The notes under the pieces are model-generated. The model saw only the letters and a program-made list of their open reading frames with translations, was not told the origin of the DNA and did no database searches. This document shows, one piece after another, positions 62,174 through 64,000 of a stretch of DNA of 64,000 nucleotides. The position numbers were made by a program, and so were the translations under genes. Positions within the stretch are counted from its first letter, which is position 1; every line of letters starts with the position of its first letter. Origin of the DNA: JAEDHM01 sp964368645 (GTDB lineage: Bacteria; Bacillota; Clostridia; Christensenellales; CAG-1252). Location: NCBI GenBank assembly GCA_964368645.1, contig CAYJBY010000011.1:42402-106401 (forward strand), written 5' to 3'.

Positions 62174-62247
62174 TTCATTATATAATTGGTAAGGCATTCT
62201 TTCATTATATAATTGGTTAGGCATTCTTTCATTTAATAATTGGTAAA
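62174..62247. repeat. 27-base tandem repeat, 2.7 copies
   Basis: Units begin at 62174, 62201 and 62228 and read TTTCATTATATAATTGG followed by TAAGGCATTC; the second differs at one base and the third is diverged and cut short at the start of the 231-base element. Confidence 0.85.
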
Positions 62248-62250
62248 GTG

Positions 62251-62481
62251 AATTTGCCTACTGTCTTGGTGCGGAGAACGCTCCTCTTCCGCACGCCTAC
62301 TCTCTGTTTGTAGGGCGAGAGGTCGCGTGCTATCTCGCGCCTGGGCACAGCCGCAACGTCCACAGGAAGTTGCTTAAGCTGTGTCCGTTCAAGTCCCGTT
62401 TCGTTATTTTTATGTATTATAGTAATATTGCAAACGATACACTCTATAACGAAAAAAGACGAGATAAACTCGTCTTTCTTG
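62251..62481. repeat. 231-base structured element, copy 1
   Basis: Copy 2 lies 347 bases away (62598-62828), and I see no difference between them. The first 150 bases are GC-rich and can fold into successive hairpins: GTGCGGA/TCCGCAC, GCCTAC/GTAGGGC, and GGGCACAGC/GCTGTGTCC with an inner GCAAC/GTTGC. An AT-rich part follows, then a terminator-like stem AAAGACGAG/CTCGTCTTT (62455-62463 with 62469-62477). No open frame explains it. A noncoding RNA or a small mobile repeat is possible; the strand is uncertain. Confidence 0.7.
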
Positions 62482-62541
62482 TACAAGTATTCCGCCTATC
62501 GGCGAGATTCTTCACTTCGTGTGACACTCGCTCAGAATGAC
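62476..62541. repeat. 66-base dispersed-type repeat, copy 2
   Basis: Same element as at 62076-62141. It begins inside the last six bases of the first 231-base element, so the two are directly joined here. Copy 2 of the 231-base element has no such neighbour on its right. Confidence 0.75.
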
Positions 62542-62597
62542 GTAATAGGGAATGTAAATAAAAATCACTTTTCTTTTGTTTTATCAATGATAGTGTT

Positions 62598-62828
62598 AAT
62601 TTGCCTACTGTCTTGGTGCGGAGAACGCTCCTCTTCCGCACGCCTACTCTCTGTTTGTAGGGCGAGAGGTCGCGTGCTATCTCGCGCCTGGGCACAGCCG
62701 CAACGTCCACAGGAAGTTGCTTAAGCTGTGTCCGTTCAAGTCCCGTTTCGTTATTTTTATGTATTATAGTAATATTGCAAACGATACACTCTATAACGAA
62801 AAAAGACGAGATAAACTCGTCTTTCTTG
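62598..62828. repeat. 231-base structured element, copy 2
   Basis: Same sequence as 62251-62481 as far as can be read, including the terminator-like stem (62802-62810 with 62816-62824). Identity over the whole length points to recent duplication, gene conversion or selection. Confidence 0.7.
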
Positions 62829-62925
62829 GAGAAGAACACGAGTTTAATACAAAATGCACCCAGTAGCCTTGTTTCCGTTTGTTCCGTTTGCTTTGTGAAC
62901 ACCCCTGAAAATATGAACTTTGCCA

Positions 62926-63012
62926 TTATGAGTTTTTAGCTTTATAATCCGTTCCCCAGTCTATCATGGCATCAAGAATCGGTTTTAGACTAAGGCCGGT
63001 TTCGGTAAGAGA
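62926..63012 (-). pseudogene. Remnant of an HxlR-family regulator gene (C-terminal end)
   Basis: The minus strand encodes SLTETGLSLKPILDAMIDWG and a few more residues to a TAA stop, which matches the C-terminal helix of HxlR-family winged-helix regulators (pattern LTExGxSLxPILDAMxxWG). An in-frame TAA directly upstream cuts the frame to 28 codons and the expected DNA-binding part is missing. It is therefore a decayed fragment. Confidence 0.65.
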
Positions 63013-63046
63013 TTAGTTATCGCTGCGGAAATAAATCATAATTAAA

Positions 63047-63091
63047 AATCAGCACCCTTCATCAAAACTTACTTTCTGAAGGGTGCTGATT
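63047..63091 (-). terminator. Terminator after the ferredoxin gene
   Basis: A perfect 15 bp stem (63047-63061 with 63077-63091) with a 15-base loop is followed on the minus strand by TTTAATT. It starts a few bases after the ferredoxin stop codon. Confidence 0.85.
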
Positions 63092-63095
63092 ATGC

Positions 63096-63284
63096 TTATT
63101 CTATCATAATAACAGAGACGGGACAGTTATCACGCGCTTCTGCTGCTGCGTCTTCCGCAGATTCAGGAACAGGGTCCGCGCATACCTCCGCGCGCCCATC
63201 ATCAGCCATCCGGAATACCTCCGGACAGGTGGATGCACATAGCCCGCAGGAAATACAGCATTCTCTGTCGATCGTCGCTTTCAT
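63096..63284 (-). CDS. Small [4Fe-4S] ferredoxin
   Basis: The 62-residue protein has the cluster motif CISCGLCASTCPEVF (Cys10, 13, 16 and 20) and a distant cysteine in DNCPVSVIMIE (Cys54), the pattern of single-cluster ferredoxins of the Thermotoga or Desulfovibrio type. The middle is acidic and Ala-rich. It follows hcp by 20 bases on the same strand and is likely its electron donor. Codon use is more GC-rich than in the rest of the window. Confidence 0.93.
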   Translation of the reverse strand: MKATIDRECCISCGLCASTCPEVFRMADDGRAEVCADPVPESAEDAAAEARDNCPVSVIMIE

Positions 63285-63304
63285 ATGCTGAATCCCTTTC
63301 TTAA

Positions 63305-64000
63305 TCAGGCGTTCATGAACAGTTTAATGTCATCGTCAACTGTTCCGACACCCGCGATACCGAATTTTTCAACCAACACCTTGGCCACATTGGGAGACAG
63401 GAAGCCCGGCAGCGTGGGGCCGAGGTGGATGTTCTTCACGCCCAGGTACAGCAACGCCAAGAGAACAATGACGGCCTTCTGTTCGTACCAGGCAATATTG
63501 AAGGCAATCGGCAGCTTGTTGATATCGTCGAGTTCGAACACCTCCTTGAGCTTCAGGGCAATGACCGCCAGAGAATAGGAGTCGTTGCACTGCCCTGCGT
63601 CCAGAACCCTCGGAATGCCGCCGATGTCGCCCAACTTCAGCTTATTATAGCGATACTTCGCGCAGCCCGCCGTGAGAATCACTGTGTCCTTCGGTAGTTT
63701 TTCAGCGAACTCAGTGTAGTATTCTCTGGACTTCATGCGTCCGTCACAGCCAGCCATGACAAAGAACTTTTTGATCGCGCCGGATTTGACGGCGTCGACG
63801 ACCTTGTCTGCCAGAGCAATTACCTGATTATGGGCAAAGCCGCCCACAATGCTGCCGGTCTCAATTTCATCTGGTGCGGGAAGAGTTTTGGCAAGCGCGA
63901 TGATCTCTGAAAAATCCTTTTTACCGTTCTCGTCGGCTTCAATGTGCTTGCAGCCGGGATAGCCCGTGGAACCCGTTGTAAAGATCCTGCCCCGGACCTC
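63305..64000 (-). CDS. hcp: Hydroxylamine reductase (hybrid cluster protein), C-terminal part
   Basis: The frame is open to the window edge, giving the last 231 residues of a protein normally about 540 long. Visible Hcp blocks are VRGRIFTTGSTGYPGCKHI, FVMAGCDGRMKSREYYTEFA, VILTAGCAKYRYNKL, DAGQCNDSYSL and HLGPTLPGFLSPNV; the cysteines bind the hybrid Fe-S-O cluster. Hcp reduces hydroxylamine or nitric oxide in anaerobes. Base composition is higher in GC than the window average, as in the ferredoxin gene. Confidence 0.95.
   Translation of the reverse strand, partial: EVRGRIFTTGSTGYPGCKHIEADENGKKDFSEIIALAKTLPAPDEIETGSIVGGFAHNQVIALADKVVDAVKSGAIKKFFVMAGCDGRMKSREYYTEFAEKLPKDTVILTAGCAKYRYNKLKLGDIGGIPRVLDAGQCNDSYSLAVIALKLKEVFELDDINKLPIAFNIAWYEQKAVIVLLALLYLGVKNIHLGPTLPGFLSPNVAKVLVEKFGIAGVGTVDDDIKLFMNA

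Noticed and set aside
62390..62410. tRNA in the 231-base element (GTTCAAGTCC resembles a T-loop)
   Set aside because: The flanking bases do not form a T-stem and no anticodon or acceptor stem can be drawn around it.
62229..62926. Minus-strand frames of 85 and 160 codons across the repeats
   Set aside because: Both copies share the same peptide only because the DNA is duplicated; the sequence is dominated by RNA-like stems and has no start signals.

Overview
The window looks like the chromosome of an anaerobic, endospore-forming Firmicute of class Clostridia, probably an uncultured gut lineage. Reasons: a spoIIAA-spoIIAB-sigF-spoVAC-spoVAD-spoVAE cluster, yunB, hemZ, a ThiI without a rhodanese domain, yajC next to a TIGR04086-type membrane gene, and strong AGGAGG-type ribosome binding sites. 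Genes are tightly packed, often with 1-14 base overlaps, and base composition is near 45-47% GC until the last kilobase, which is richer.

Layout. 1-8.6 kb: end of thrS, then infC-rpmI-rplT behind its own promoter and a probable L20-type leader, an SpoU-type rRNA methyltransferase, yebC, proA, ruvAB, queA, tgt. 8.7-13.1 kb: protein export genes (yajC, a small membrane protein, secD, secF), interrupted by an 850-base gene-free stretch with a degenerate tandem repeat. 13.1-20.7 kb: recJ, dtd, an MBL-fold hydrolase, hemZ, rpsO, pnp. 20.8-25.1 kb: sporulation block. 25.3-36.1 kb: pheST, a U32 protease-family protein, mutS2, a small membrane protein, a cysteine desulfurase and thiI (sulfur transfer to tRNA). 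36.1-38.3 kb, minus strand: a bifunctional penicillin-binding protein. 38.4-46.4 kb: miaB-mutS-mutL-miaA and a PLP enzyme.

46.5-50.3 kb is the most unusual part. It holds a LexA-like repressor whose self-cleavage site and both catalytic residues are replaced, an AT-rich array with four exact copies of an 11-base word resembling Xer half-sites, a tyrosine recombinase, and a divergent gene for a winged-helix protein with four C-terminal membrane helices. The last two genes have near-consensus promoters placed so that transcription should begin at the start codon (leaderless mRNAs). The lysoplasmalogenase-like gene at 58.5 kb shows the same geometry.

50.4-61.8 kb: recR-ybaB-dnaX (minus), a GH2 beta-galactosidase (plus), then minus-strand operons: a YhhN-family membrane protein with an AhpD-like and an SDR protein, and a polar amino acid ABC transporter with an HAD phosphatase behind a promoter carrying two palindromes. 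61.8-63.0 kb is gene-free and repeat-rich: a 231-base structured element present twice without a visible difference, a 66-base dispersed-type repeat twice, and a 27-base tandem repeat. 63.0-64.0 kb: an HxlR-family gene remnant, then a ferredoxin and the 3' part of hcp (hybrid cluster protein), with higher GC, suggesting a transferred segment.

All calls are from reading the sequence; no database search was run.
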